A model generated the notes under the pieces. It saw only the letters and a program-made list of their open reading frames with translations. It made no database searches and was not told where the DNA came from. This document shows, one piece after another, positions 26,807 through 36,044 of a DNA stretch of 64,000 nt. A program made the translations under genes and the position numbers. Source of the DNA: Microvirga ossetica (GTDB lineage Bacteria; Pseudomonadota; Alphaproteobacteria; Rhizobiales; Beijerinckiaceae); assembly GCF_002741015.1 (NCBI RefSeq), contig NZ_CP016618.1, positions 310,001 to 374,000 of the forward strand. Reading direction: 5' to 3'. Position 1 is the stretch's first letter. Each line of letters starts with the position of its first letter.

Positions 26807-28261
26807 TGTAGAACCCCGTTAGAAAGGTCACTCCTCTCCCCGTTACAAATGTCACTCTCCCTGGGTGATGGTGCTGGGGAGATTGGGTCTGATGACGGTG
26901 ATCGGGATGAGCCGGCCGGAGATCGATCGGGTTCACATTCTGCGGGACGTCGTGGCGGAGCGAATTACGGTGCGCGAAGCTGCCCAACTGCTGCGGATCA
27001 CACGGCGCCAAGTGTTCCGATTACTCAAGGCCTATCAGACCGGTGGTCCCACGGCCTTGGTGTCGCGCCGGCGCGGCAAGCCCAGCAACCGCTCCTACCC
27101 AGCGGCGCTGCGGACCGAGGTGCTGGCGCTGATCACAGCCAACTATGCCGATTTCGGCCCGACGCTCGCCTGCGAGAAGCTCGCCGAGCGGCACGGCATC
27201 GATCTGGGTGTCGAGACGATCCGGCGCTGGATGATCGCGGCGGGTCTCTGGCAGGAGCGCCGGCAGAAGCTCAAAGGGGTGCACCAGCCGCGCTATCGGC
27301 GCGACTGCGTCGGCGAACTCGTCCAGATCGACGGCTCCGAGCACTCCTGGTTCGAGGATCGCGGCCCACCCTGCACGCTTCTGGTCTACATTGACGATGC
27401 CACCAGCCGGCTGATGCACCTGAAGTTCGTCGAGACCGAGTCGACCTTTGATTATTTCCGATCGACCCGGGAGTACCTGGAGGCCTACGGCAAGCCGGTG
27501 GCGTTCTACTCCGACAAGCATGCCGTCTTCCGCGTCAACGGCAAAGGAGCGGTGGGCGGTGACGGCATGACCCAGTTCGGGCGAGCCCTGCATCAGCTCA
27601 ACATCGACATCATCTGCGCCAACTCGCCCCAAGCCAAAGGCCGCGTCGAGCGCGCCAACGGCACCTTGCAGGACCGCCTGGTCAAGGAGATGCGACTGGC
27701 TGGGATCTCGACCCTTGAGGCGGGCAATGCCTTCCTGCCGGCATTCATGGCGGACTTCAACCGCCGCTTTGCCAAGGCGCCCTACAGCGACAAGGACCTG
27801 CATCGCCCGCTCAGCGAGGACGATGAGCTGGATGACGTGTTCGCCTGGCGGGAGGAGCGGACGGTCTCGCGCAATCTGACCCTGCAGTACGACCAGGTGC
27901 TGTTCATTCTCGAGCCGAACGCGATCACGCTGTCCCTCGCCCGCCAGCGGGTGACCGTCTATGACTATCCGGATGGGCGCTTTGCCATCAAGCACAAGGG
28001 CCTGGAGCTGCCCTACAGGCCCTTTGACCGACGCCAGCAGGTGGATCAGGCGGCGGTCGTCGAGAACAAGCGGCTGGGTCCGGTTCTGGCCTACATTGCC
28101 GAGCGGCAGAAGGAGCTCGACATGAGCCGGAGCAACAGCGCCCCGCGGCGGCGCGGCCAAGGCAAGAGCCTGTTCAAGGTGGGTTGAGCTCTCAGCAGTC
28201 ACTCCCCGGAGGTGACATCTCTAATGAGGACAATCAGAGACTTGTCTAACGAGTTCTGACA
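26807..28261 (+). mobile_element. IS1202/ISNCY-like insertion sequence, copy 2 (1455 bp)
   Basis: Near-identical to copy 1 and in direct tandem with it, separated only by TAAAT (26802-26806); a third TAAAT follows at 28262-28266. The second element thus inserted into the same 5-bp target, or the pair arose by duplication. Confidence 0.88.
26865..28187 (+). CDS. IS1202/ISNCY-like DDE transposase, copy 2
   Basis: 440 residues, same domain order as copy 1 and identical in protein sequence to copy 3. The rve core residues are intact (QIDGSEH, YSDKHA, KGRVERANG). With copy 1 directly upstream, both genes read in the same direction. Confidence 0.88.
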   Translation: MMVLGRLGLMTVIGMSRPEIDRVHILRDVVAERITVREAAQLLRITRRQVFRLLKAYQTGGPTALVSRRRGKPSNRSYPAALRTEVLALITANYADFGPTLACEKLAERHGIDLGVETIRRWMIAAGLWQERRQKLKGVHQPRYRRDCVGELVQIDGSEHSWFEDRGPPCTLLVYIDDATSRLMHLKFVETESTFDYFRSTREYLEAYGKPVAFYSDKHAVFRVNGKGAVGGDGMTQFGRALHQLNIDIICANSPQAKGRVERANGTLQDRLVKEMRLAGISTLEAGNAFLPAFMADFNRRFAKAPYSDKDLHRPLSEDDELDDVFAWREERTVSRNLTLQYDQVLFILEPNAITLSLARQRVTVYDYPDGRFAIKHKGLELPYRPFDRRQQVDQAAVVENKRLGPVLAYIAERQKELDMSRSNSAPRRRGQGKSLFKVG

Positions 28262-28641
28262 TAAATCGGGCTATCGTTTCACTTCTCATACGTGCGCGAG
28301 GCTGCTAGGCACGTGCCGTGTGCGGAAGTAATTCATGTTAGTCGACGATGAAAAGTAGCATAAGATCAAGGCCATTCAGGATCACCTGTCCGAGCAAGAA
28401 AGCAGAACCACAATCATAGTGTCTCTTCTGCTAATCTGGATACTCAGCATCCCTGGCGTGGTGTTGTTTCACCTTCTCGAAATTCCATGACGGGTGAGGA
28501 TAACCCAACCTAAGTCCAATTAACATATGTTAGTCGAGACATTTTCTCTGAGAACTGCCATTTACCCGACAGACGGCAGATTTGTATTCGGCTATAGAAA
28601 CATCTGACCCTGTTATTTTGCCCCTACAGGGCGGACTTTGG
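28262..28641. other. Intergenic stretch downstream of the tandem IS copies
   Basis: No gene seen. The 11-mer ATGTTAGTCGA occurs twice (about 28335 and 28528) and a related ATGTTAGACTA at about 28933; significance unknown. Confidence 0.4.
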
Positions 28642-28674
28642 AGCGCCCCTTGAGACGACGGGCGCTTTCTTTTT
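28642..28674 (+). terminator. Rho-independent terminator
   Basis: Stem AGCGCCC (28642-28648) and GGGCGCT (28660-28666) with a T-rich tail TTTCTTTTT. It reads on the plus strand; no coding gene immediately upstream was recognised, so it may end a short or non-coding transcript. Confidence 0.55.
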
Positions 28675-29042
28675 GCTGGTCTGAGACTCTCGTTGTCTGC
28701 ACCCTTTTCCCTAAACGGCCTTGTGCGAACGTTCGCTCATGTACCCGGACCATCACCAACGGCCACCTGAAACCTAAAACCGACGGCAGCAGACCTGCTC
28801 CAACCCGACCTTCTGAAAGGGCGGGGAATTTCACTGCCTGACCCAACCGGCCATGGCTTGATCAGCTACAGGAGCTGGCACGAGCATGTTCGCCCGAACT
28901 GCGATCGCCGCTGTCTCCGACTCCCGTTAATCTATGTTAGACTATGTGGCTGATTGGACGCGGATCGCCGTGCCGCGCATGGCCAACGGCCCGACGGGGA
29001 TATTCCCGTCGTCCGGTTGTACCTTCGTCTTGGAGCTGAGCC

Positions 29043-30200
29043 ATGGATGACGCGTCCTCGCCGCGGAACGCCTCGGAGAAATGGCCGCGGCGTAGCCTCA
29101 GGAGCCGCACGCAAGCAAGCTCCGCAGGCGCCGAAGACGCGAACGAGCGGCTCAGGGCAGTCCTGGCCAGTGTCAGTGACTGCTACTTCACGCTGGACCG
29201 GGCCTACCGCATCACCGATCTCAATGAGGCGGCGAAGGACTGGGTCGGGCCGGATCCGGACAGGGTCCTGGGCGTATGCCTTTGGGACCTGTGCCATCCT
29301 GAGGCCGAGTGCAGCCGCGTCATCAGGGAAGGCATGCAAGCGCGCCAAAGCATCCGGCGCGAGGTGATGTCCGGCCTGCGACCAGGCCACTTTCTCGATC
29401 TCCACGTCTGCCCCTCGACGGATGGCCTGAGCGTCTTCTTCACCGACGTCACGGAACGTCATGCCGCCAAGGCAGCGTTGAACGAGCTCGCCGGACGCGT
29501 CCTGAGCCTTCAGGACGAGGAGCGCCAACGGATCGCCGAGGAGTTGCATGACTCGACGGCTCAGCATCTCGCGGCCCTCGTCCTCCACCTCATGCGGCTG
29601 AGGCCGTTTGTTCTGCCCGAAGGCCACACGGTGCTCGATGAGGCGGCTGACTCGGCCGAGGAGGCCGCAAGGGAGCTGCGCGCCTTCACGTACCTGCTGC
29701 ATCCGCCGGGCCTGGAGAACGGCGGTCTTGCCGGAACCGTGCGGGCCTTTGCGGCGGGGTTCGCGCGCCGGACGGGCCTGCAAGCATCCGTCTCAATGCC
29801 GGACGCGGCCGACAACCTGCCCTTCGACATCCAGCGTTCGCTGCTCAGGGTGATCCAGGAGGCACTGACCAACACCTACCGGCATGCCGCCGCCTCCCGG
29901 ATCACGATCGACCTGCGGGTCGGGGCCAATGCCCTGAAACTGCGGGTTCGCGACGATGGCTGCGGGCTGTCCTGCGGCGTCCGGAAGGCGGCCGAGGGCG
30001 GCGCCTTGCTTGGCGTCGGTGTCACCAGCATGCGGGCGCGCATGCTGCGGTTCGGCGGCAGCTTGCGGCTCCTGAGCGGCGCCCGCGGAACGCTGGTCGT
30101 GGCCATCCTGCCCCTCGGGTTCAAGCCCGTGGGTCACGGGGTGCAGGCAACCTCCGGCCCGCAGAATGTCGAACGTGAACGGGCTGGGGCAATCAGTTGA
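29043..30200 (+). CDS. Sensor histidine kinase, PAS plus HisKA_3 (NarX/UhpB type)
   Basis: A 385-residue cytoplasmic kinase without membrane segments. PAS domain at about 35-140 (ASVSDCYFTLDRAYRITDLN, SVFFTDVTERHA). HisKA_3 dimerisation domain with phospho-acceptor His169 in ERQRIAEELHDSTAQHLAAL. HATPase_c from about 255 with the N box VIQEALTNTYRHA, DDGCGLS and GVGVTSMRARM. Such kinases pair with NarL/LuxR-type regulators; no canonical partner follows directly, but a REC-LuxR protein lies at 31267. Ribosome-binding site GGAG is present. Confidence 0.88.
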   Translation: MDDASSPRNASEKWPRRSLRSRTQASSAGAEDANERLRAVLASVSDCYFTLDRAYRITDLNEAAKDWVGPDPDRVLGVCLWDLCHPEAECSRVIREGMQARQSIRREVMSGLRPGHFLDLHVCPSTDGLSVFFTDVTERHAAKAALNELAGRVLSLQDEERQRIAEELHDSTAQHLAALVLHLMRLRPFVLPEGHTVLDEAADSAEEAARELRAFTYLLHPPGLENGGLAGTVRAFAAGFARRTGLQASVSMPDAADNLPFDIQRSLLRVIQEALTNTYRHAAASRITIDLRVGANALKLRVRDDGCGLSCGVRKAAEGGALLGVGVTSMRARMLRFGGSLRLLSGARGTLVVAILPLGFKPVGHGVQATSGPQNVERERAGAIS

Positions 30201-30423
30201 CGCGGCGATCGGTTGGTGGGCCCGCCCTCATGAGATCGCATTCCTGTGCGAGAGCGAGCAGCACCGCGCCCCAGCGTTGCTCCGCCCGCGCCATTTGCCA
30301 AACCGTCTCGTCGTAGTCCTCGAGCGCCATCTCCTCGCGCCGGAAGAGATGCTCGAGCGGGGCGAAGGATTGCCGCCGGAACGCCTCGTCGAGGACGTGG
30401 TCCAAGGCCTCGCGAATCGTCAT
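30193..30423 (-). CDS. Small hypothetical protein convergent with the kinase
   Basis: A 76-residue helical protein (MTIREALDHVLDEAFRRQSF, EDYDETVWQMARAEQRWGAV) starting at the ATG at 30423; the open frame extends further upstream. It overlaps the end of the kinase gene by 8 bp on the opposite strand. No family recognised. Confidence 0.4.
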   Translation of the reverse strand: MTIREALDHVLDEAFRRQSFAPLEHLFRREEMALEDYDETVWQMARAEQRWGAVLLALAQECDLMRAGPPTDRRVN

Positions 30424-31002
30424 CACCCTGTTCCTGGCGATTCTACGATGGCGCCGTGCCCTCTCGAGCGCCGTGAACGCCTCGCCGAGTTCGGCGAGAC
30501 TGACGAGGTCAGCCAGGCAGATGGGCTGGGTCACCACCCCATGGCAATCTCCCGGTGTGATGCAGCGTCGAGAGGTGATGAGTCTTGCCCCGCACCGTCC
30601 GGACGCTCGTCGGTTCGGTAAGCCGCAGGACAGTCTAGCAGGCCGTGGGTGGTTGTTGTATCGGGCCTTTCCCTGAGACCGCCGCGGGAAACTCCTGACC
30701 TGCACGTGGGTAGGATCGGCCCGAAGCGACCGAAAGGCTGAGCGGATGGGTCTTCGGCGTCTGTTCACTGCGTCAACACCACCTGAATTGAGCGCTCGCG
30801 CGGCCTCGCTCTCTGAGTGGCAATGACACGCGTCCCCATCAGGATCTCGGCCGTTTCTCGAGTGTGAAAGTTTGACCCAGAAGTGACCTTGAGGGCAGAA
30901 TTGCCATCTCGGAACTGAAGCCCAACCTATGGTCTCGACAAGCGTCATCTGGTCGTCGATCGTGAGCTCTGTGAGGCTGGATCTCCTGAACCTCCCGCGC
31001 AT
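30424..31002. other. Intergenic stretch
   Basis: Open frame on the minus strand but no recognisable domain. Nothing else seen. Confidence 0.35.
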
Positions 31003-31036
31003 GCAAAAAGAAAGCGCCCTTATCGCAAGGGCGCTT
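31003..31036 (-). terminator. Rho-independent terminator, minus strand
   Basis: Perfect stem AAGCGCCCTT (31012-31021) and AAGGGCGCTT (31027-31036) with, on the minus strand, a trailing TTTCTTTTT. It would terminate transcription coming from 31242. Confidence 0.7.
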
Positions 31037-31242
31037 CAAGTTCCGGCCCGTAGGGGCAAAAATCGCGGTACCGGTAAGACAGCAATATTCAGACAAACGT
31101 GCTTCGTCATGTCGGTATATTCCGACGGAGGAATACGGAACGTGCCATCGATCAAGCCGTTCTCCACGTCGAGCGATGGGAGCCATACGCCGGGTGCGTA
31201 AAAGACAGCCCAATATAGCCAAGATTGGACTGTCATAATCAA
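31036..31242 (-). CDS. Possible small hypothetical protein
   Basis: A 68-codon frame (VQSWLYWAVFYAPGVWLPSL, then DVENGLIDGTFRIPPSEYTD) that ends within the terminator hairpin. The terminator placement supports a transcript here, but no family is recognised and the frame may be fortuitous. Confidence 0.3.
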   Translation of the reverse strand: MIMTVQSWLYWAVFYAPGVWLPSLDVENGLIDGTFRIPPSEYTDMTKHVCLNIAVLPVPRFLPLRAGT

Positions 31243-31266
31243 CCGTAAAGTCAGGAGGTCTACGGC

Positions 31267-33240
31267 TTGAGCACCATGCAGTTTCTGACCGGTGGCGGCA
31301 TCATGGGCGCTCGCATCCAGGCCTTCGACTGGTCAGCCTCCCCACTCGGATCCCCTGAGACCTGGCCACCCTCACTCCGCGTCACGCTCAGCAACATGCT
31401 GCGATCCAAGATGCCCACCTACCTGTTGTGGGGGCAGCAGCTGATCACCTTCCACAATGATGCCTGTCTGCCGCTGCGTGGTCTCAGGGCGGAGGCCCTC
31501 GGGCAGCCCCTGCCGCGGGTCTGGGCCGAGATCTGGGATGTGGCCGCGCCGCTCGTTACGCAGGCGCGTCGCGGCGAGGCAGCGTACGTTCAGGACGTGC
31601 CGGTCTGGATCGTGCAGCGAAAGGGTTATCCCGAGGAGACATGGTGGAACGCCTCCTTCAGCCCAGTCATGGCCGAGACTGGCGACGTGGGAGGTGTTCT
31701 CATCATCATCCATGAGACGACTGAGCGGGTGTTTGGTGAGCAGCGTCTCCGGTTCCTGGTCGATCTCAGCACCCGATTGCGCGGGATTCCCGACGCCCGT
31801 GGGGTCATGGACACGGCAGCCGAAATGCTTGGCCGGCACTTGAAGGCCAGCCGCGTCGGATATGCCGAATTCAGCAAGGCTGGCACATCCTTCACGGTCG
31901 AGCGCGACTGGACTGAGGGCCCAACTCCGACCTTTGCCGGCCAGTACCGCGTGAGCGACTTCGGGCCGCTCATCGAGAGCGAGTTGCAGGCGGGGCATAC
32001 AATCCGCATTGATGATGCCTTGACGGATGCTCGAACCGAGGAGGTGAATACCGCGGCTGAGTCCCTCCACACCGGAAAGCGCGCCAGCATCATCGCGCCT
32101 CTGATCCGGGACGGTCGCCTGGTCGCGTCGCTCTTCGTCCATCAGGCTGAGCCCTGTCACTGGCGTGACGATGAAGTGACGCTGGCGCAGGAAGTGGCCG
32201 AACGCACCTGGACATCGGTCCTCAGAGCCCGGGCGGAAACGAACCTACGGGAGAGCGAGGCACGCTTCCGGCAGTTCGCCGAGCACTCGACCGACATGCT
32301 CTGGATCATGAATGCCGAGACGTTGCAGATGGAGTATGTCAGCCCCGCCTTCGAGCGCGTCTGGGGCTGGTCCCCGGAGATCTTCCGGCACCGCGACCAA
32401 TGGGCCGAAACGCTCCATCCGGATGACCGCGAGCGCGCGCTCCAGGCCACCGATCGCGTCTTGCGCGGCGACACTGTTGTTGAGGAGTACCGCATTGTTC
32501 GACCGGATGGGAGCATGCGCCACATCCACGCCACCGGCTTCCCGATCTTTGACGAGGATCAGAAGATTCGACGGATCGCCGGCATTGCCAAGGACATCAC
32601 CCAGCATGATGGCTCGACAGTCTACGTGGTCGATAGCAATGAGGTCTCCCAACGCGATCTGTGCCTTCTGCTCCAGGGGGCCAGCTACGAGGTGAAGACG
32701 TTCGCCTCGGCGCAGTCCTTCCTGGACGTGGCACCGGTGCTGGTGCCCGGCTGTGTGGTGCTCGATATTCGCAATCCGGAGGCGGGCGGGCTGACGATCC
32801 CCAGAGAGCTGAAAGCCCGGCGTGCGGGCCTACCGGTGATCGTAATCGGTGAGGCCCGCGGGGACGTTGCGGTTGGTGTCCAGGCAATGAAAGCAGGAGC
32901 GGTCGATTTCCTCGATGTGCCGTATCGCTCCGAGCAGCTGCTGGATGCGCTCGCCTCGGCCCAGGCGGCCATCCGGGAGAGGGCTGAGCGGGATCAGGCC
33001 ACCGAACGCGTGAAGGCGCTCATTGCAGCGCTGCCGCCGCGTGAGCGGGAGGTGCTGGACGGGCTGCTGGCCGGGGGCACGAACAAGACGATTGCACGGG
33101 AGCTTGGGCTGAGTCCGCGGACGGTTGAGGCACACCGGGCTCGCATCATGGAGCGGCTGAGCGCTCAGAGCCTGCCCGAGCTGGTGCAGATTGCGGTTGT
33201 GGCAGGCTTGCAGCCCAAACTGCAGGATAGGCGAGGGTGA
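31267..33240 (+). CDS. PAS-GAF-PAS protein fused to a REC-LuxR output module
   Basis: A 657-residue one-polypeptide sensor and DNA-binding regulator. A PAS-like region (1-155), a GAF domain (about 165-320), a second PAS with PAC (about 335-445, EARFRQFAEHSTDMLWIMN), a FixJ-like receiver (about 450-565) and a LuxR HTH (LPPREREVLDGLLAGGTNKT, ELGLSPRTVEAHRARIMERL). The receiver keeps VVD and the phospho-acceptor Asp in VVLDIRNPEAGG, but the conserved Lys is replaced (FLDVPYRS). No kinase domain is present. The TTG at 31267 is 8 bp after AGGAGG; ATG alternatives at 31276 and 31306. Confidence 0.82.
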   Translation: MSTMQFLTGGGIMGARIQAFDWSASPLGSPETWPPSLRVTLSNMLRSKMPTYLLWGQQLITFHNDACLPLRGLRAEALGQPLPRVWAEIWDVAAPLVTQARRGEAAYVQDVPVWIVQRKGYPEETWWNASFSPVMAETGDVGGVLIIIHETTERVFGEQRLRFLVDLSTRLRGIPDARGVMDTAAEMLGRHLKASRVGYAEFSKAGTSFTVERDWTEGPTPTFAGQYRVSDFGPLIESELQAGHTIRIDDALTDARTEEVNTAAESLHTGKRASIIAPLIRDGRLVASLFVHQAEPCHWRDDEVTLAQEVAERTWTSVLRARAETNLRESEARFRQFAEHSTDMLWIMNAETLQMEYVSPAFERVWGWSPEIFRHRDQWAETLHPDDRERALQATDRVLRGDTVVEEYRIVRPDGSMRHIHATGFPIFDEDQKIRRIAGIAKDITQHDGSTVYVVDSNEVSQRDLCLLLQGASYEVKTFASAQSFLDVAPVLVPGCVVLDIRNPEAGGLTIPRELKARRAGLPVIVIGEARGDVAVGVQAMKAGAVDFLDVPYRSEQLLDALASAQAAIRERAERDQATERVKALIAALPPREREVLDGLLAGGTNKTIARELGLSPRTVEAHRARIMERLSAQSLPELVQIAVVAGLQPKLQDRRG

Positions 33241-33276
33241 CCACCCAGGTGACAAGAAACGGCACGCCCAACATCT

Positions 33277-33507
33277 TCAGTGCGGCCGGAGAGTGTCCGA
33301 GAACGGCACCGTCAGGACTGTTTCGCCGGCTCCATCCGTAATCTCGATGGCTGCATCGCGTCCCAGGTCATCCACTTCGTCCACGAGTTCCCGCGCCACT
33401 GTCACAGCTTCCGCAAAGGCGGCCTCAAGATCGGGCAGCTCTGTGCCGTCCGGATCCAGCTCAAGCTTGTCCCCGTTTCGAATGTGGAGATAGTACAGAG
33501 GCATCAT
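33277..33507 (-). CDS. DUF6894 family small protein (1 of 4)
   Basis: A 76-residue protein with the family layout: LYYLHIRNGDKLELDPDGTE, PDLEAAFAEAVTVARELVDE, then AIEITDGAGETVLTVPFSD. DUF6894 proteins are abundant in Methylobacteriaceae and Bradyrhizobiaceae; role unknown. Three further members lie at 38603, 39352 and 42590. Confidence 0.8.
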   Translation of the reverse strand: MMPLYYLHIRNGDKLELDPDGTELPDLEAAFAEAVTVARELVDEVDDLGRDAAIEITDGAGETVLTVPFSDTLRPH

Positions 33508-33740
33508 GACAAGAAACCCGCGTGGATGAGGGATTTAGGCCTCAAACCGCCAATGCCCAGCCCCGGCTGGGAGGCAGCAGAGTAAATCTGGACTGCCCTG
33601 ACCATCCGCAAAGGGCCAAGGCATTGCAAGCTGCAATCCTGCTGCGGCGCCACCGCTCAACCGACACCAGACGGCAGATCAAGGCGGCGGATGAGGTGTC
33701 GAACACCCGACGTTTGCATTCTGGACTCTCATAAACGCCC

Positions 33741-33775
33741 ACGCTCCCGGCCGATGAGCCGGGAGCGTTCTTGTT
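33741..33775. terminator. Strong hairpin, probable terminator
   Basis: Stem CGCTCCCGGC (33742-33751) and GCCGGGAGCG (33758-33767) followed on the plus strand by TTCTTGTT. It lies just downstream of the minus-strand hemerythrin-phasin gene and may act in either direction. Confidence 0.6.
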
Positions 33776-33789
33776 GAAACCAGAGATGG

Positions 33790-34785
33790 TTATGCCGCGC
33801 GGTTGAGCCGCTGGGCAGTCTGCTCAGCCTGCACGGCCACGGTGCGTGTGGCCTCCTCAGTCATCTGGAGCGTGAGCTCGGCGATGCGCCGGCTGTTCTC
33901 GATGGTCTGCTCCAGGTTGTCGCGCAGGAGTGTCGTTTGCACCTCCACGAAATCTGCCAGCGTGTGGCAGCGGGCGAGGGTCTGCAGGCCATCGAGGTTC
34001 CGCTGCAGGCGCTTGTGGCCGCGCTCGACCACCTCACGCGAGACCTCCTGCAGACCGCGCGCGAGTGCAGTGCCGGATTGGGCCACAGCGCGCAGGTTGT
34101 GCGCCGCCTCTTCGCTCAGCCCAAGCGCGGCCCTATCAGGACGGTCCACCGTCAGCAAGCCTTGGCGCGTTGAGTGGCGGGTCAGCTCAGAGAATGTGCT
34201 GAAGCTGGTCTCCACCATCTCCTGCATGGCTTGAGCCATCGTCTGGGCGCCGGCGACGCTGGCCCGCAGCGTGTCGGCCACATCCTCCGTCACCCGCTGC
34301 ACGGCTTCGCCCTGCTCACGGGTCCGTCGGCTGTCGGCGCGCTTCATCTCATCAATGTTGGCCATTTCATCCTCCACTGTCTCGGCGATGGCGTTGGCTT
34401 CCTCGTCACTCAAGACCTTGAGCACGGCGGGAAGCAGCTCCTTCCGGTCGTCGCGGATGTGGTGCTGGAAAATGCGTCTCAGTTCAGCGATCTTGCCGAG
34501 GAACTCGGCGCCGTTCTTTCGCATGGCCTCGAGTTCGTCCAAGAGCGCACTGGTTTGCTCGTTGTCGGTGCTGGCCTCGTGCAGGAGATCGCCCATTCCG
34601 TGCCGTCTCAGCACCGGGAAGAGGTGCTCTTCCTGAAGGGTAGCCAGCAGTTCCAGTTCCCGCTTTAGATCGGCGAACAGGCGCTCACGGGTTTTGACCG
34701 CATTATCGGAGGTGGCGAGCAGCTTATCAAACAGCTCGTTCGCCTTGTCCGGTGGCGTTTGGCTGAATCGTCTGGCGGCGGACAT
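33790..34785 (-). CDS. Hemerythrin-like and phasin-like two-domain protein
   Basis: A 331-residue protein. The N-terminal 150 residues resemble a hemerythrin HHE domain: LLATLQEEHLFPVLRRHGMG, IFQHHIRDDRKELLPAVLKV, with His/Glu/Asp residues positioned in helices as for a di-iron site. The C-terminal half (from about 170) is a phasin-like coiled helical domain (AQAMQEMVETSFSTFSELT, LQTLARCHTLADFVEVQTTL, RDNLEQTIENSRRIAELT). The ATG at 34785 follows a GGAAG ribosome-binding site. Phasins coat PHB granules and chaperone proteins under stress; the combined role is unknown. Confidence 0.7.
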   Translation of the reverse strand: MSAARRFSQTPPDKANELFDKLLATSDNAVKTRERLFADLKRELELLATLQEEHLFPVLRRHGMGDLLHEASTDNEQTSALLDELEAMRKNGAEFLGKIAELRRIFQHHIRDDRKELLPAVLKVLSDEEANAIAETVEDEMANIDEMKRADSRRTREQGEAVQRVTEDVADTLRASVAGAQTMAQAMQEMVETSFSTFSELTRHSTRQGLLTVDRPDRAALGLSEEAAHNLRAVAQSGTALARGLQEVSREVVERGHKRLQRNLDGLQTLARCHTLADFVEVQTTLLRDNLEQTIENSRRIAELTLQMTEEATRTVAVQAEQTAQRLNRAA

Positions 34786-35053
34786 CGGTTCTTCCTGCAA
34801 GAAAAAGGGACTTTAGATGGTTGAAACGAGATTTCGCGAAGTGACATCAGCCGCAGGTCGAAGCGGCACTCACTCGCAAAAACGCAGAAACAACAGGGTT
34901 GTTCGCATGAGACCCCTTGCTGACGTGGACATCGGCGATGCAACGCGCCGATTGTCCCGAGGCGTTCCCAACTTTTTCCCGTATGTTAATCATTCGACGG
35001 GTGGAGCTTGGCAGTACTCTGCGAGCTGTGCGCGCAGCATTCTGTTGGCTAGC

Positions 35054-35245
35054 TCATCGGTCATGAGAGAGTTGTTGGAGTTCCTGCCGGTGCTTGTGGG
35101 CCCTCTGGAGCGCCTCGGCGGCGCGCCGCTCGTGGAACGAACGCTGGAACTCGGTGTAGGCCTGTCGCGCATCGGCAATGTGCGTCTGGGCCGCGGCCTC
35201 GCAGGCTCTGATGAGGGAGCCTAGTTTATCGCGAACCTCGATCAT
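35054..35245 (-). CDS. Small helical hypothetical protein
   Basis: A 63-residue, Ala/Gln/Arg-rich helical protein (IEVRDKLGSLIRACEAAAQT, HIADARQAYTEFQRSFHERR). The ATG at 35245 follows a clear GGGAGGAGGAACA ribosome-binding site. No family recognised. Confidence 0.55.
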   Translation of the reverse strand: MIEVRDKLGSLIRACEAAAQTHIADARQAYTEFQRSFHERRAAEALQRAHKHRQELQQLSHDR

Positions 35246-35381
35246 TGTTCCTCCTCCCGGATTGCCCCTGCCAATCTCTGCAGGCTTTTGAGAAGGGCTC
35301 ACGGTGCCTCTCTCGAAGGTGCGCACAAGCAGGGCGATTTGAGATGTGTTTTACGGGTTACTCGGCCTAGCTGCGCTGCCT

Positions 35382-35645
35382 TCAGGCCGCGAAGGACTGG
35401 CGATGCTGCTGCCGCCGCAGCGTTTCCAGGAGGTCCACATAGGGCTGGCGTTTCTCCCAATGGGCGGCTCTGATCGTACTCCTGATGTGCTCTTTCAGCT
35501 TTGGCTCGAGAGCTCTTGCCTCGACGTTTTCCAGTTCGACCTCGGCAGCAAAGTCAATGTCGCCAAGTCTATGGAGGACCTCTCTCATCATGGCGTCAAG
35601 GCTCGGCGAGTACACGGGATAGGTCTGGTGAGACTTACTGGGCAT
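35382..35645 (-). CDS. Hypothetical protein, 87 residues, related to 36045-36458
   Basis: Helical protein starting at the ATG at 35645 after AGAGGAAA. Its core VLHRLGDIDFAAEVELENVE then IRAAHWEKRQPYVDLLETLR parallels LANIDVEYEFELARL and QRHRERRASYVREIAELQKR in the protein encoded at 36045, so the two are distant paralogs. Small cytoplasmic proteins of this pattern are common in Methylobacteriaceae. Confidence 0.55.
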   Translation of the reverse strand: MPSKSHQTYPVYSPSLDAMMREVLHRLGDIDFAAEVELENVEARALEPKLKEHIRSTIRAAHWEKRQPYVDLLETLRRQQHRQSFAA

Positions 35646-35708
35646 GGTTTCCTCTTGTTGTTCTTGCTTCTTGGCCCAAGAAATGACGGCGTCACCTTGG
35701 ATTAACAA

Positions 35709-36044
35709 GTGCCGAAGGGGTGGGTAGGATTACGACGGATTTTTACCTACTCCCTTCGAGAGCGCTCAGTCGAAGCGCTCGCCACCCCTGCTGGATGTAG
35801 CCATTTGGTGCGCGTCACCGGGGCGCGATTGAGGCCACATCAGCCAGCTGTGCAGAGGACGTGAACGGGATTTACCGAACCAAGCCTAACCGGACTGCGC
35901 AACAAGCTAAGTCGAGTGTGGGCAGTTGCCTTCTGGACCCTTGCGGAACAATCCGTGGGGAATTTCCGACTGGTGCCCGTTAGAGCCAGACGGTAACTCA
36001 GGCGACTGGCAGGCAGCGACAGCGCCTGCGGTTTAGGGAGAGAG
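35709..36044. other. Intergenic stretch
   Basis: No gene or repeat recognised. Confidence 0.4.
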
